A DNA stretch of 64,000 bases from Caballeronia choica. Lineage in GTDB: Bacteria > Pseudomonadota > Gammaproteobacteria > Burkholderiales > Burkholderiaceae. Shown piece after piece: positions 41,259 to 51,532 of this stretch. The stretch is taken from assembly GCF_001544535.1 (NCBI RefSeq), contig NZ_FCON02000002.1, forward strand, positions 1 through 64,000, in the 5' to 3' direction. A model generated the notes under the pieces. It was not told where the DNA came from and did no database searches. It saw nothing but the letters and a program-made list of their open reading frames with translations. The position numbers and the translations under genes were made by a program. Position 1 is the stretch's first letter; each line of letters opens with the position of its first letter.

Positions 41259-42623
41259 ATGAACGCATTGTTGGAAACAGAGGCGCCAGCAGCCGGCGCG
41301 GAGTCAGACCTTGTGCTGCGCGATGCCTATCGGGCCGCGGAGTGGCGGATCATGCCGATCCTGTTTGGCCTGTGGCTGCTTGCGTGGGTCGACCGCGCAA
41401 ACGTGTCGTTCGCCAAACTGCAGATGCTGTCGGATCTGCACTTCAGCGAGACCGTGTATGGACTTGGCGCGGGACTGTTCTTCCTTGGATACGTGGTGTT
41501 CGGCGTGCCGAGTTCGATGGTTCAGCAACGCGTCGGCGCGCGCTCGACGATTTCGGCGATCGCCTTCGGATGGGGCGTCACCAGTGTCGCGATGATGTTC
41601 GTCAAAAGCGCGGGGATGTTCTATGTGCTGCGCTTTCTCCTTGGCGCATTCGAAGCCGGCTTCTATCCCGGCGTCATCCTGTACCTGAACCAGTGGTTCC
41701 CGTCGAAGCGGCGCACGCGCAACTTCAGCATCTTTCATTCGGCGGCGATCTGCTCGACGGTCGCCGTGGGGCTGAGCGGCGGGTTCGTGCTCGACCACAT
41801 GAGCGGCCAGTGGGGTGTTGCCGGATGGCGCTGGATGTTCCTCATCCAGGCCATACCGACGGTCCTGATGGGCTGTCTCGCGTTCGTCGTGCTTCCGGAC
41901 GGACCGGGCACCGCGCGGTGGCTGTCGGCCCAGCAGCGGCGCCTGATCCAGGATGACGTCGCGCGGGACGTCGCGGGTGTCGCCTCGACCGCAAGCCGGT
42001 CAGGTTCGTTGCTCGCGAACCCGGTGGTCTGGGTCCTTTCCGCCGCGTATTTCTGCATCCTGACCGCCAACGCCGCGCTGAGCTTCTTTATCCCGACGAT
42101 CCTTCACGAAGCCGGTTTCGGCGGTTACAGCGCAATCGGCAATGCGATTGCAGCCATATGCGTACTCGGCGCGCTCGGCAACATTGCGTTCTCGACCTTC
42201 GCAAGCCGCTATCGCGATGTGCGGTGGCACTGCGCGATGGCGTCGCTCCTCAGCGTCGCGAGTTTGCTGGTGCTCGTCTTCGTGTGGCACAGCAGCCGTC
42301 AAGCGACGTTCATCACACTGGTGCTCGCGCTCGCCGGAACGGGAGCGGGCATATCGCTGTTCTGGCAGATTCCCGTGCGCTTCCTGCACGGCAAGGCGGC
42401 GGCATTGGGTGTGCCGCTGATCAGCTCGGTGGCCAACGTCGCCGGATTTCTCACGCCCTGGTTGACGGGTTATGTGCGCGACGTCTCCGGCAGCTACACG
42501 AGCGGATTTGTCACGGCGGCCGTAGTCCAGGCGCTCGCGGTGATCATCCTGACGATGGGTATTCCGTTCGCGGCTCGCAAGCAGCAGGCAGGCGCGGCGA
42601 CGCCGGGACACGAACCCGCCTGA
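41259..42623 (+). CDS. MFS transporter, ACS family (FAH operon)
   Basis: A 454-residue, 12-helix transporter of the anion:cation symporter family. Its first-helix signature is WVDRANVSFAKLQMLSDL and the helix 4 region is RFLLGAFEAGFYPGVILYLN. AGGAG is seven bases before the ATG at 41259. It follows the fumarylacetoacetase gene and precedes a porin, which suggests the operon covers uptake across both membranes plus CoA activation and C-C cleavage of one organic acid. Paralogous to the transporters at 14286 and 62150. Confidence 0.9.
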   Translation: MNALLETEAPAAGAESDLVLRDAYRAAEWRIMPILFGLWLLAWVDRANVSFAKLQMLSDLHFSETVYGLGAGLFFLGYVVFGVPSSMVQQRVGARSTISAIAFGWGVTSVAMMFVKSAGMFYVLRFLLGAFEAGFYPGVILYLNQWFPSKRRTRNFSIFHSAAICSTVAVGLSGGFVLDHMSGQWGVAGWRWMFLIQAIPTVLMGCLAFVVLPDGPGTARWLSAQQRRLIQDDVARDVAGVASTASRSGSLLANPVVWVLSAAYFCILTANAALSFFIPTILHEAGFGGYSAIGNAIAAICVLGALGNIAFSTFASRYRDVRWHCAMASLLSVASLLVLVFVWHSSRQATFITLVLALAGTGAGISLFWQIPVRFLHGKAAALGVPLISSVANVAGFLTPWLTGYVRDVSGSYTSGFVTAAVVQALAVIILTMGIPFAARKQQAGAATPGHEPA

Positions 42624-42730
42624 ACCTCCTCGCATGGCGTGACAATGCGTCTCGCTGGCTGGCTTGTTGCGTGGGATGCAAGATGGCCAGCACCAAATAA
42701 CTAGACATACGAATAAAAAAGGAGATCTTC

Positions 42731-43918
42731 ATGAAACCTTCCGTGCGGCTGGCAGGCGCGCTTGTCGCGTTGACGCCGGTGGCCGCGCTTGCTCAAAGCA
42801 GCGTGACACTTTATGGGCTGGTCGATGCAGGCATCAGCTACGCCAACAACGTTGCACCCAAGCTCGGCGCCGTTGGCGGACGCAAGATTCAGGAAACGAG
42901 CGGCATCGGCGTTCCATCGCGCTGGGGCCTTCGTGGCACCGAGGACCTTGGTAGCGGCAATGTGGCGGTGTTCGTGCTGGAAAACGGCTTCAGTGTTGCG
43001 AACGGAACCTTGTTGCAGGGTTCCCGTCTGTTTGGACGCCAGGCGTATGTCGGATTGGGCAACAAGGATCTGGGAACGGTCACGCTCGGCCGTCAATACG
43101 AATCCGTCGTCGACTTCGTCGGCCCGTTCGTGTCCGCGAGGCAATGGGGTACGCAGTACGGCGCGCACGTCGGCGATATCGACAATCTCTACACCACGTT
43201 CCGCCTCAACAATGCGGTCAAGTACCAGAGCCCGACCCTGTGGGGCGTCACGCTTGGCGGTTTGTACGCCTTCAGCAATCAGGCCGACGGCCCGAACGGA
43301 ACCGGCTTCGCGAACAACCGCGCGTGGAGTGTCGGCGGCAGCTTCACGCACGATGCGTTGACGTTGGGCGTCGGCCACTTCCATCTCAGCAACCCGTCGG
43401 CGGGCAGCACCGACGGCAGCAATACGTCGGGCGCAGTGGTGGGCGACTACGCGAACCCGACGGCCATCTTCTACGTGCGCCCGGTGACTTCGCAGGATGT
43501 AACGGCGGCGGGCGTCGCCTATGCGCTGAACGCGTTCACGGTGGGCGGTGCGTATACCTATGCCAAGCTTCGCTACACCGACCACACCAGCTTCTCGATG
43601 TCGAACTACGAGGTCAACGCCAAATACCGGTTCACGCCTGCGCTGCTTGCTGGCGTGGCGGCCGTCTACAGCATCGGGGACGTCGAAGGCGCGTCGTCGA
43701 TCGCCAATGTCAGCGATGGTCCGCATCCGCACTGGCTGCAGTTCAACGCCGGGCTGATCTACTCGCTCAGCAGGCGCACGGACGTATACGGCGCCGTGGT
43801 GTACCAGAAGGCATTGAACGGCGCGTTGACTGCTGCGATCGTCAATGTCGGCGGGCCGAGCGGGACCAACTCGCGGTATCAGGTCGCGACGACGATCGGC
43901 TTGCGGCACAGGTTCTAG
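42731..43918 (+). CDS. Gram-negative porin (OmpC-like, Burkholderia type)
   Basis: A 395-residue outer-membrane porin. The signal peptide (MKPSVRLAGALVALTPVAALA) is followed by the standard betaproteobacterial porin start QSSVTLYGLVDAGISYANN, then alternating beta-strand sequence, the SRLFGRQAYVGLG segment, and the terminal strand ending in phenylalanine (GLRHRF), the OMP insertion signal. AGGAG precedes the ATG. It lies 107 bp after the transporter and probably admits the substrate of the fumarylacetoacetase operon, or serves general diffusion. Confidence 0.92.
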   Translation: MKPSVRLAGALVALTPVAALAQSSVTLYGLVDAGISYANNVAPKLGAVGGRKIQETSGIGVPSRWGLRGTEDLGSGNVAVFVLENGFSVANGTLLQGSRLFGRQAYVGLGNKDLGTVTLGRQYESVVDFVGPFVSARQWGTQYGAHVGDIDNLYTTFRLNNAVKYQSPTLWGVTLGGLYAFSNQADGPNGTGFANNRAWSVGGSFTHDALTLGVGHFHLSNPSAGSTDGSNTSGAVVGDYANPTAIFYVRPVTSQDVTAAGVAYALNAFTVGGAYTYAKLRYTDHTSFSMSNYEVNAKYRFTPALLAGVAAVYSIGDVEGASSIANVSDGPHPHWLQFNAGLIYSLSRRTDVYGAVVYQKALNGALTAAIVNVGGPSGTNSRYQVATTIGLRHRF

Positions 43919-43956
43919 GAGACGGGACTCAAGGTGGAACGCCATCTCCGCCGGCT

Positions 43957-46900
43957 TCACGTTGCATCCGAAGTCTCGCTCGGAAGGCTGAAGCTGAACG
44001 TCACGCCACGGACATCATTACGCACGACCCAGATACGGCCGGCGTGTGCTTCGACAATCGACCGGCAGATCGCGAGCCCCATGCCCATGCCCGTTTCCTT
44101 CGTGGTGGTGAATGGCTCGAATATCGTCTCCAGATTTGCGAGCCCCATGCCTTCGTCCTGCACGTCGACCACGGCGTTGTCACCGTCGCGCCGGGAGCGG
44201 ATCAATAGCGACTTCGGTAGTTCCACGGTCGTCGCGAGCGCCTCGATGGCGTTGCGCACGAGGTTGACGATCACCTGCTGAATCTGCACCGCATCGGCTC
44301 GGATCATCGGCACGTCCTGGGCTAGCTGGGTCTCCAGCAAGATCGCGTTGCCGTGGATTTCATCAGCCATCAGCGTGCAGACCTGAAGTATCAGCTTGTT
44401 GATGTCGAGATCGACCTTGGCAGGAGCCGTGCGCTTGAAGAGCGCGCGGATGCGGCTGATCACATCGGCCGTAGCATATCCGTCGCGGACGATGGCTTCG
44501 GCGCTGAGGCGCGCTTTGTCGATGTCGGGCGGCGTTGCTGCGAGCCAGCGCCGGCACGCCTGCCCGTGGGCCACGACGGCCTGCAGCGGCTGGTTGATTT
44601 CGTGCGCGATCGAGGCGGACAACTCGGCTACCGTCGCCATCTGTGATGCCTGCGCAAGCTTTTCCCGCGCATGCCGCAGCGCGTCTTCCGCTCGCGTGCG
44701 CTCGATGAATTGCCCGACCTGGCTGCCGACGGAGGTCATCATCTGCACGAGCTCGGGATCGGCGTCGCGCACTTCGCGGCTAAAGAATTCGATCACGCCC
44801 AGTACGCCGCTTTTGAGCGTGATCGGGAAGGCGAAGGCCGCGTGGAGCCCTTCGTTCGCGGCTGGTTCTGCACGCTGGGACTCCCGATCGAGCGCCATGT
44901 CGGGAATCCATGCGGGTGCGCCGCTCGACCATACTCGCGCAGGGAGTTCCACGCCCATGCCGCCGGCCCCGGACACCAACTCGGACACAGGTCCGGAGCC
45001 AGCCCGCGCGAAGGCCGCCGACGGCCACGTTTGCATGCGCATCAGCACGCCGGCTTCCTGATCGACGCGCCAGAACGCTCCACGATCCCACTCGAGTGCC
45101 TCGCACATTTCGCTCAGGATGCGCGGCGCAGCCTCTTCGAGCGAGCCCGCTTCCGACAGCGTCCGCGTGACGTTGAATTGCGCGAGCAGCCGTTGCTCGC
45201 GGCGCCTGCGGTCGGTGATGTCGCTCGCAAGTGCAATCGCGAACAGGCGTTCGCCGCGTTCGAACGCCCGTGCACGCACCTCGACGGGAAAGAGACTGCC
45301 GTCCTTCCGTCGACGGCGGCCGTTGAACGTCACGCTACCGTCCTCGCGCAGTTGTCGCTTGATGCGCTGAAACTTCTCCGGCGTGATGTCGCGATCGAAC
45401 TGAGAGGTGCGCATGCCGATGAGTTCCTCACGCGCATAACCCAGCGTCTCGCAGGCCTGACGGTTTGCGTCGAGCACGATCCCTTCCTCGTCGTACAGGA
45501 AGATGGCATCCGTCGCGTGGTCGACGAGCGTTCGGAAGCGTTCCTCACTCGTGCGCAGCGCGTCCTCGCTCACGAGCAGGCTGCGGTGCGCGAGCGCGCT
45601 CGTCAGCGCATCTTCCAGGCGTCTGCCGATCTCCTCGAACAGCCGCCGCTCCACGGTGGTCCAGTCGCGCACATGCGAGCACTGGTGCAGCCCGAACAGG
45701 TACGGCCTGTCGCCCCTTGGACGAACCGCGATCGCGATCGTCGACAGGATGTTGAACCGCTCGCGAATCGCCGGCGGGATGCCCGGGTCCACCACCGCGC
45801 CCGGGGCGTCCAGCATGTCGCTCAGGATCTGCGCCGTCGGGGCGTCCACCGGCAGCGCCTGGTCGAGCGCGAAGGCGCCCGGATGGTCAGGATGCGTATG
45901 CTCCATCACCGCACGACACGTCGGCGCATCGGGATCGCAGGGATAGAGCAGCCAGGCCCGATCGCAATCGAAGATCGCCAATGCCTCCTCGAGCACGCCG
46001 CGCGTCATGCCCTCGACCTCGTTGGTTCGCTGCATGGCACGGTTGATCCGGTTCATGCATTCGAGGAACCACAGGTGCTCTCTGCGTTCCTCCTCGGCAC
46101 GCTTCTGCTCAGTGACATCGATCGTGCAGCCGATGTACTCGATTACCTGCCCCGAGCGGTCGCGAATCGGATGCCCCACGGAACGGAGCGTTCTCACCCC
46201 GGTGTCGCAGTTCCCGCATCGGTACTCGACTTCCAGGTCGGAACCTTCGCGTACGGCCTTCGTGAAGCTTTCCACCGTTCGGGCGCGGTCATCCGGAAAA
46301 ACGTCCTCCGTGACTTGCTCGAACGAAGGCAGGCCCTTCGCAGGGTCCAGGCCGTGAACGCGATAACACTCGTCCGACCAATACAGAATGGCATTTGAGA
46401 CAGGGCTCCATGCCCAGCTTCCGGTGTGGCTGACCTTCTGCGCTTCCGCAAGGTATTGGCGGCTGCGCCGCAATTCTTCCTCTGCGCGCTTTTGCTCCGT
46501 CATGTCGACGACGAAGGCCACACCGCGCTCGCATTGCGCGTCGAAAGCGGCCACGCCGATCAGCACCGGCACCAGGCTGCCGTCCTTGTGGAAATACTCC
46601 TTTTCATACGCGGGCAGGCTGCCGGTCTGCTTGAACTGCTGCAAGTTTCGTTCTTGCTGGCGGTCGAGCCATTCGCGGGGTGTCAGGTCGGTCCATCGCA
46701 AGCGACCCGCGACGAGATCCGCGCGCTCGTAGCCGACGATGCGAAGAAACGCGTCATTGGCCTCGAAAATCTGACCACGCTGGTCCCAGAAGATAATCCC
46801 GACGATGTTGGCGTCGATCAGTCGGCGGATCTGCGCTTCCCGTTCCCGGATTTCGCCGTACAGGTTGCTGTTTTCAAGCGAAATCGCCGCCTGGGAAGCG

Positions 46901-49900
46901 ATCAGCTTCAAGACGCAGATCCTGTCGGGCGTGAAGACGCCTGCCGCAAGCCTGTTTTCCAGGTACAGCAGCGCGACCAGTGCGCCCTGCTTCATCAGCG
47001 GCAGGCAGAGTACCGAGCGGACACCCTGCGCGCCGATGTACGCGTCGGTGGAGTGCGGGTTCCCGGCTGACGTATCGTTGAGGATCACGCTCTCGTGGGT
47101 GCGCGCCGCATAACGGATCACCGACTCGGGAAGCTCGTCCGCGGAAACGGGCGTCTCGCGCAGGCTGACCGCGACGGTGCCGCCGCAAGTCTTCGCTTCC
47201 GCCTGGATCACGAATTCGCTGTCACACGGGAGAACCAGCAGCCCACGGTCCGCGCCCGCATATTCGATGGCCGTGCGCAACAGCGCTTCGATGAGCTTTT
47301 CCGGCACGAGTTCGCCCGACACCGCCTCGGACACCTTGATCACAGTAGCCAGATCCAGATCTTCGACTGGCGCGTCGATCATGCCAGCGGCGCCCGGCGC
47401 GCGATCGTCCTGCCTCAGCGCGGGATAGAGCCGATCGAGTTGTCGCACCTTTCCAGGGGCTCCCCAACGCGAATACGCGCGCCGTGCGTTTCCCCGGTAC
47501 AGATGCGCAATTTCCTCGAAGCCGCGCGCCGCGTAGCAACGGGCAGCCAGCTCGTAGGCCAGCGCCTCGTTTTGAACGAAGCCATTTGAACGCGCCGCGC
47601 GAATAGCTCGCTCGTAGAGTTCCATTGCCTCGGGCAGTCGCCCCTCGATGCGTGCGATCTCCGCGCTGACCAACACCGCGCGATCCTCGAAGTTCTGCGG
47701 GCAGTTTCCCGCCCAGGCCCGGAGTTGCCGCTCATGGGTCGCCAGTGCCTCCCGATGCCTTGCATACGGATCGGGACCCATCGGCTCGCAGCATGCGGCA
47801 TGAGAGAGGGCGGCATAGAGGTGGAATTCCGCTCTCTCCACCAGCATGACCGACAGCGACGCTGATGTCGCAAACCATTTTTCCGCCTGTTCCGCGGCAT
47901 CGATAGCGGATGCGTAGTCGCCAGCGAAGAAGCGAGCCTGCAGCTTCCGGATCCAGTAGAAGCATTCGGGCAGGGCCAGAGCCGGGTGACCGGTGAGGCG
48001 CGCCTCGAACGCGTCCTCCGTGAACAAACCCATGTCGAGCGAGCCGAATTTCGCGGTTTCGCCGCGGAGCATGCGCACGAGCGCGAGCAGGACGGAGATC
48101 ATGTCGGCAGCGAATCCGAACCGTACCGTGCGCGCAAACTCCAGTCCTTGTTCTGCTTCGCGCTCGACCCGATCGAGTGGATCGCCCGAAGCGAGAAGAG
48201 TGGAACTGGCGGTGCGGCAGGCGTATGCCGCAAACGTCGGGTCGCATTGCTCGTTCGCCATCTGAAATGCACGTCGGGCCGGATCGATAGCTTCCCGGAA
48301 CGGTCGTGTCCATGGCACCACGAGTGCGAAGACGAGATAGGTTTTTCCACCCATGCGCTTCAACCCGCGACGCTCGGTCAGATCGCAGGCCATCTTGCCA
48401 AGCCGATAGCCTGCGTCGTAATGGCCGAAGCGGTCGCCGGCGATCAGCCCGACCGCGACGTAATGCGCAGGCGCGGCGTCGCTGTTGCCGTGCTCCAGGC
48501 TGAGATTCACCGCCCTGCAGACGGTGAGCGCGTACAAATTCTCGTCGGTGTATAACGTTGGCGCTCCGAGGGCGATGAGCACGTCGAGCGTGGCAAGCGA
48601 CTCTGCATCCCTCATCAGCGGCAGGTCGACGAGATCCTCGATTGCCCGGCTTCCGACCTGGGACCAGATCCGCTCGTACTCGCGGCGCGCTTCCAGTTGA
48701 GCGGGATGCGCGGCCCAATCGATGCCGACATGCCGGAGGTATTCGAGGCCTACCGTGACCGCGCGGTCGCTGGCCCCGAACATCGTGTAAAGATCCACGC
48801 GCCGGATCGCGACGGCCGCTCGCTGGAGCGTGTCGGCGGCACGCGTGGCAAGCGCCGCGAGACGTTCCTCCACCGCAGGCAGTGCGCCCGTGCAAAGCTC
48901 GCAGTCGGCCCGGTCCAGTTCCAGGTCAAAGGCAAGCTCCTGCCGGCGCTCCCACGCATCGTCCCGCATCAGCGCCGCGCCGGCGCGCAGATACGTCAGC
49001 GCCGAAGCGTGCGCGGACGAGGTCTTCGCGCGCTTGCCGGCGATCAGGTTCAGCTCGGCAAGCCTCTCGCGCTCGTCCTGCGACGTGATGAGGTGAGCGC
49101 CGCGGTCGAGCTGGTTAACGATTTCGAAGATCATCTCAGGCAGCTTTTCCGGCGGGGTGCAGGCAGCAAGCACCCACCCTATCCGGAGATGGATCTGCGC
49201 ACGCGCCTCCTCCGGGATCATCGAGTACGCCGCCTCCCGAACCCGGTCGTGGATGAAATTGCAGGAATGCTCCGTGCAGGCGATGAGACCCGCCCGAATG
49301 GCTTCCCAAAGCCGGCCATGGACATCGTCTGCCGCGCGCGGCGAAACGGCTTCCAGCAAGGCGAGCTTGGCGCTGTTCCCGATGCACGCAAGCAACTGCA
49401 GGTCTTGCCGCGTTTCGACGGACAGACGGGACAGCTTGCCAGCCATGAGCGCCGCCACGTTATCGGTATAGCCCTTCGTATGGATGCGATCGAGGTCCCA
49501 CGACCAGCGCGCCGCATCATGATCGAAGACAAGCATCGCCTCTTCGGTTAGCGAAGCAATGAACTGAGTGGCGAAGAACGGATTGCCGCCGGTCTTGTCA
49601 TGCACCAGCCATGCGAGCGGCGCGACCTGCTCCGGCTTGCAACGAAGAGCGTCCGCGATCATCTGTTCGAGATGTTCCCTTGCAAGCGGCGCGAGCGCGA
49701 TTTCTGTCACCGTGCCGCCCGCGGCCCGGATGGCATCGAGTCTGTGCATCAGCGGATGCGCGGCATCGACTTCGTTGTCGCGATACGCGCCGACCAGCAA
49801 CAGGTTCTGCGGATGGGACTGCGTCAGCAGGTCCTCGATCAGGTCGAGCGTCGCCGCATCGAGCCATTGCAGATCGTCGAGGAAGAGCACCAGCGGATGT

Positions 49901-51072
49901 TCCGGTTGGGCGAACACTTCGATAAACCGCCGGAACATGAGCTGAAACCGCTGGCGCGCATCCTGGGGAAGCAACTCGGCGACCGGCGCGGGCTGTCCAA
50001 TGACGTGCGACACTTCCGGAACGAGATCCACGACGAGTCCGGCATTCGGTCCCAGTGCTTCCCTGAGCGCATCGCGCCAGGCCGCAAGCTCTGCTTCGCT
50101 TTTGCCAAGCAGCGGCGCTAACAGACTCCGAAACGCTTGCGCCAGCGTCGAATAGGGGATGTCGCGCTTGTATTGATCGAATTTTCCGGAGGCGAAGAGG
50201 GCGCGCGAAGGCACCAGCACGCGGTGCAGTTCGTTGACGACGGACGACTTGCCGATGCCGGAATATCCCGAGACCAACACGAGTTCCGGCGCCCCCGTTT
50301 CGACGACGCGACGGAAGGCGCCAAGCAAAGTCTCGACCTCGCGCGAGCGCCCGTACAGCTTCTCGGGAATCATCAACCGGTCAGGCGTGTCGCGCTCGCC
50401 GAGCGGGAAGTCACCGATGCGTCGCCCGGTTTCCCAATGCGCCAGGCAGCGTCGCAGGTCCGCTTCAACGCCTGCCGCGGTCTGATAGCGTTCCTCCGCG
50501 GTCTTGGCGAGCAGTTTCATCACGATCGCGGATAGGACCGGCGCCAGGTGCGCCACACGCTCGCGCGGCGGGACCGCCTCTCGCGCGATATGGCAGTGCA
50601 CCCATTCCATCGGATCGGCAGCGGTGAACGGCAGGCTTCCCGTGAGCATCTGGTACAGCGTCACGCCGAACGCGTAGAGATCGCTGCGGGAGTCGACCGA
50701 ACGATTCATCCGCCCGGTCTGCTCCGGCGCCATATAGGCGAGCGTACCGGCGATCGACTCGGGCGGCTCGGGTCGTTGACGCTCTCGCGCAAGCCGCGAT
50801 GCAATGCCGAAACCTGTAAGCCTGACTTCACCGCCATCGGGATTCACCAGGATGTTGGCCGGCTTGATATCCCTGTGCACGAGCCCGCTCTGGTGGACTT
50901 TGGCCAGCGCCGACGCGATGCCGATAGCGAGGATGAGGAAGGCCTCCAGGTCCAGCGGTGCATCGAGGAGACCGTCGAGGGGCTTGTAGCCGGAATCTTC
51001 GGGACCGACGACTGTTCCGTCGCGCGCGCGGAGCCACGGAGTGCGGTCCACATCGGGTTCGATCTGGTTCAT
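43957..51072 (-). CDS. 2371-residue pseudokinase/AAA ATPase/GAF/PAS sensor histidine kinase
   Basis: A giant soluble signalling protein. Order: protein-kinase-like domain (about 1-215; HRDIK at 66-70, APE at 115-117); AAA ATPase of the BREX/MalT-like type (about 240-600; Walker A GYSGIGKSS 269-277, Walker B VLFLDD 395-400); helical-repeat region to about 1230; GAF (about 1237-1400); PAS (1415-1535); PAS (1537-1655); GAF (1665-1820); PAS (1845-1955); GAF (1960-2120); HisKA with His2157 in SIAHEINQPL; HATPase with DEGMGL and GMGMGLAI. The kinase DFG reads GFG (Gly87), and the N-lobe with glycine loop and beta3 lysine is missing; an in-frame stop lies about 27 codons upstream, so the protein cannot simply be longer. 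Two response regulators are divergent next to it. Confidence 0.93.
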   Translation of the reverse strand: MNQIEPDVDRTPWLRARDGTVVGPEDSGYKPLDGLLDAPLDLEAFLILAIGIASALAKVHQSGLVHRDIKPANILVNPDGGEVRLTGFGIASRLARERQRPEPPESIAGTLAYMAPEQTGRMNRSVDSRSDLYAFGVTLYQMLTGSLPFTAADPMEWVHCHIAREAVPPRERVAHLAPVLSAIVMKLLAKTAEERYQTAAGVEADLRRCLAHWETGRRIGDFPLGERDTPDRLMIPEKLYGRSREVETLLGAFRRVVETGAPELVLVSGYSGIGKSSVVNELHRVLVPSRALFASGKFDQYKRDIPYSTLAQAFRSLLAPLLGKSEAELAAWRDALREALGPNAGLVVDLVPEVSHVIGQPAPVAELLPQDARQRFQLMFRRFIEVFAQPEHPLVLFLDDLQWLDAATLDLIEDLLTQSHPQNLLLVGAYRDNEVDAAHPLMHRLDAIRAAGGTVTEIALAPLAREHLEQMIADALRCKPEQVAPLAWLVHDKTGGNPFFATQFIASLTEEAMLVFDHDAARWSWDLDRIHTKGYTDNVAALMAGKLSRLSVETRQDLQLLACIGNSAKLALLEAVSPRAADDVHGRLWEAIRAGLIACTEHSCNFIHDRVREAAYSMIPEEARAQIHLRIGWVLAACTPPEKLPEMIFEIVNQLDRGAHLITSQDERERLAELNLIAGKRAKTSSAHASALTYLRAGAALMRDDAWERRQELAFDLELDRADCELCTGALPAVEERLAALATRAADTLQRAAVAIRRVDLYTMFGASDRAVTVGLEYLRHVGIDWAAHPAQLEARREYERIWSQVGSRAIEDLVDLPLMRDAESLATLDVLIALGAPTLYTDENLYALTVCRAVNLSLEHGNSDAAPAHYVAVGLIAGDRFGHYDAGYRLGKMACDLTERRGLKRMGGKTYLVFALVVPWTRPFREAIDPARRAFQMANEQCDPTFAAYACRTASSTLLASGDPLDRVEREAEQGLEFARTVRFGFAADMISVLLALVRMLRGETAKFGSLDMGLFTEDAFEARLTGHPALALPECFYWIRKLQARFFAGDYASAIDAAEQAEKWFATSASLSVMLVERAEFHLYAALSHAACCEPMGPDPYARHREALATHERQLRAWAGNCPQNFEDRAVLVSAEIARIEGRLPEAMELYERAIRAARSNGFVQNEALAYELAARCYAARGFEEIAHLYRGNARRAYSRWGAPGKVRQLDRLYPALRQDDRAPGAAGMIDAPVEDLDLATVIKVSEAVSGELVPEKLIEALLRTAIEYAGADRGLLVLPCDSEFVIQAEAKTCGGTVAVSLRETPVSADELPESVIRYAARTHESVILNDTSAGNPHSTDAYIGAQGVRSVLCLPLMKQGALVALLYLENRLAAGVFTPDRICVLKLIASQAAISLENSNLYGEIREREAQIRRLIDANIVGIIFWDQRGQIFEANDAFLRIVGYERADLVAGRLRWTDLTPREWLDRQQERNLQQFKQTGSLPAYEKEYFHKDGSLVPVLIGVAAFDAQCERGVAFVVDMTEQKRAEEELRRSRQYLAEAQKVSHTGSWAWSPVSNAILYWSDECYRVHGLDPAKGLPSFEQVTEDVFPDDRARTVESFTKAVREGSDLEVEYRCGNCDTGVRTLRSVGHPIRDRSGQVIEYIGCTIDVTEQKRAEEERREHLWFLECMNRINRAMQRTNEVEGMTRGVLEEALAIFDCDRAWLLYPCDPDAPTCRAVMEHTHPDHPGAFALDQALPVDAPTAQILSDMLDAPGAVVDPGIPPAIRERFNILSTIAIAVRPRGDRPYLFGLHQCSHVRDWTTVERRLFEEIGRRLEDALTSALAHRSLLVSEDALRTSEERFRTLVDHATDAIFLYDEEGIVLDANRQACETLGYAREELIGMRTSQFDRDITPEKFQRIKRQLREDGSVTFNGRRRRKDGSLFPVEVRARAFERGERLFAIALASDITDRRRREQRLLAQFNVTRTLSEAGSLEEAAPRILSEMCEALEWDRGAFWRVDQEAGVLMRMQTWPSAAFARAGSGPVSELVSGAGGMGVELPARVWSSGAPAWIPDMALDRESQRAEPAANEGLHAAFAFPITLKSGVLGVIEFFSREVRDADPELVQMMTSVGSQVGQFIERTRAEDALRHAREKLAQASQMATVAELSASIAHEINQPLQAVVAHGQACRRWLAATPPDIDKARLSAEAIVRDGYATADVISRIRALFKRTAPAKVDLDINKLILQVCTLMADEIHGNAILLETQLAQDVPMIRADAVQIQQVIVNLVRNAIEALATTVELPKSLLIRSRRDGDNAVVDVQDEGMGLANLETIFEPFTTTKETGMGMGLAICRSIVEAHAGRIWVVRNDVRGVTFSFSLPSETSDAT

Positions 51073-51532
51073 GGAATGCCGGTCCGTTCTGGTGCTTGCC
51101 CGGGTCGTGAGCGGCGTGATGACTGTCGAAACGGTATCAGAGAATAGAAGATACTAGTCGCCCAAAATAAACCTGTCCCGGTTGGCACGGACGACCGTGG
51201 TTGTCGAAAAGCGGTGATTGCGGGGCTGCATGGAGTCCTTACCCGGCGTCTGCAGGGTAGAGGAATGGCAACCGGCGGGGAAGGGCGCGGTCAGCGTCAA
51301 AGAGATCAATCCAAGGCTAAGAGACGAAGTTACATCTTCATGGCGGGTGGCGCCATTACATATTCATGTAATGCACAAGACGGCCGTCCGCGCTTCCGGA
51401 CGACGATTCGCGCGACTATAATTTTCTGTCGACACGACCGCGCAAGAGCGACATTCGGCGAGATTTTCGTGGGCCTGCCGTGCCGAAGTTAGGAGAGGCT
51501 TTCAGGCTTTTATCTAACAACCGAGGGGTTCC
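51073..51532. promoter_or_regulatory. Divergent region with repeated TTACATnTTCATG and palindrome
   Basis: About 460 bp between the giant kinase and the FixJ-like regulator; no gene seen. CATTACAT-ATTC-ATGTAATG (51354-51373) is a perfect 8-bp inverted repeat. Its core TTACATATTCATG (51356-51368) also occurs 26 bp upstream as TTACATCTTCATG (51330-51342). These are likely operator half-sites for the LuxR-type regulator or another factor. Confidence 0.55.

Noticed and set aside
44671-46398. 575-codon plus-strand frame inside the giant kinase
   Set aside because: It is the antisense shadow of the GAF/PAS region, with high Arg and His and no domain.
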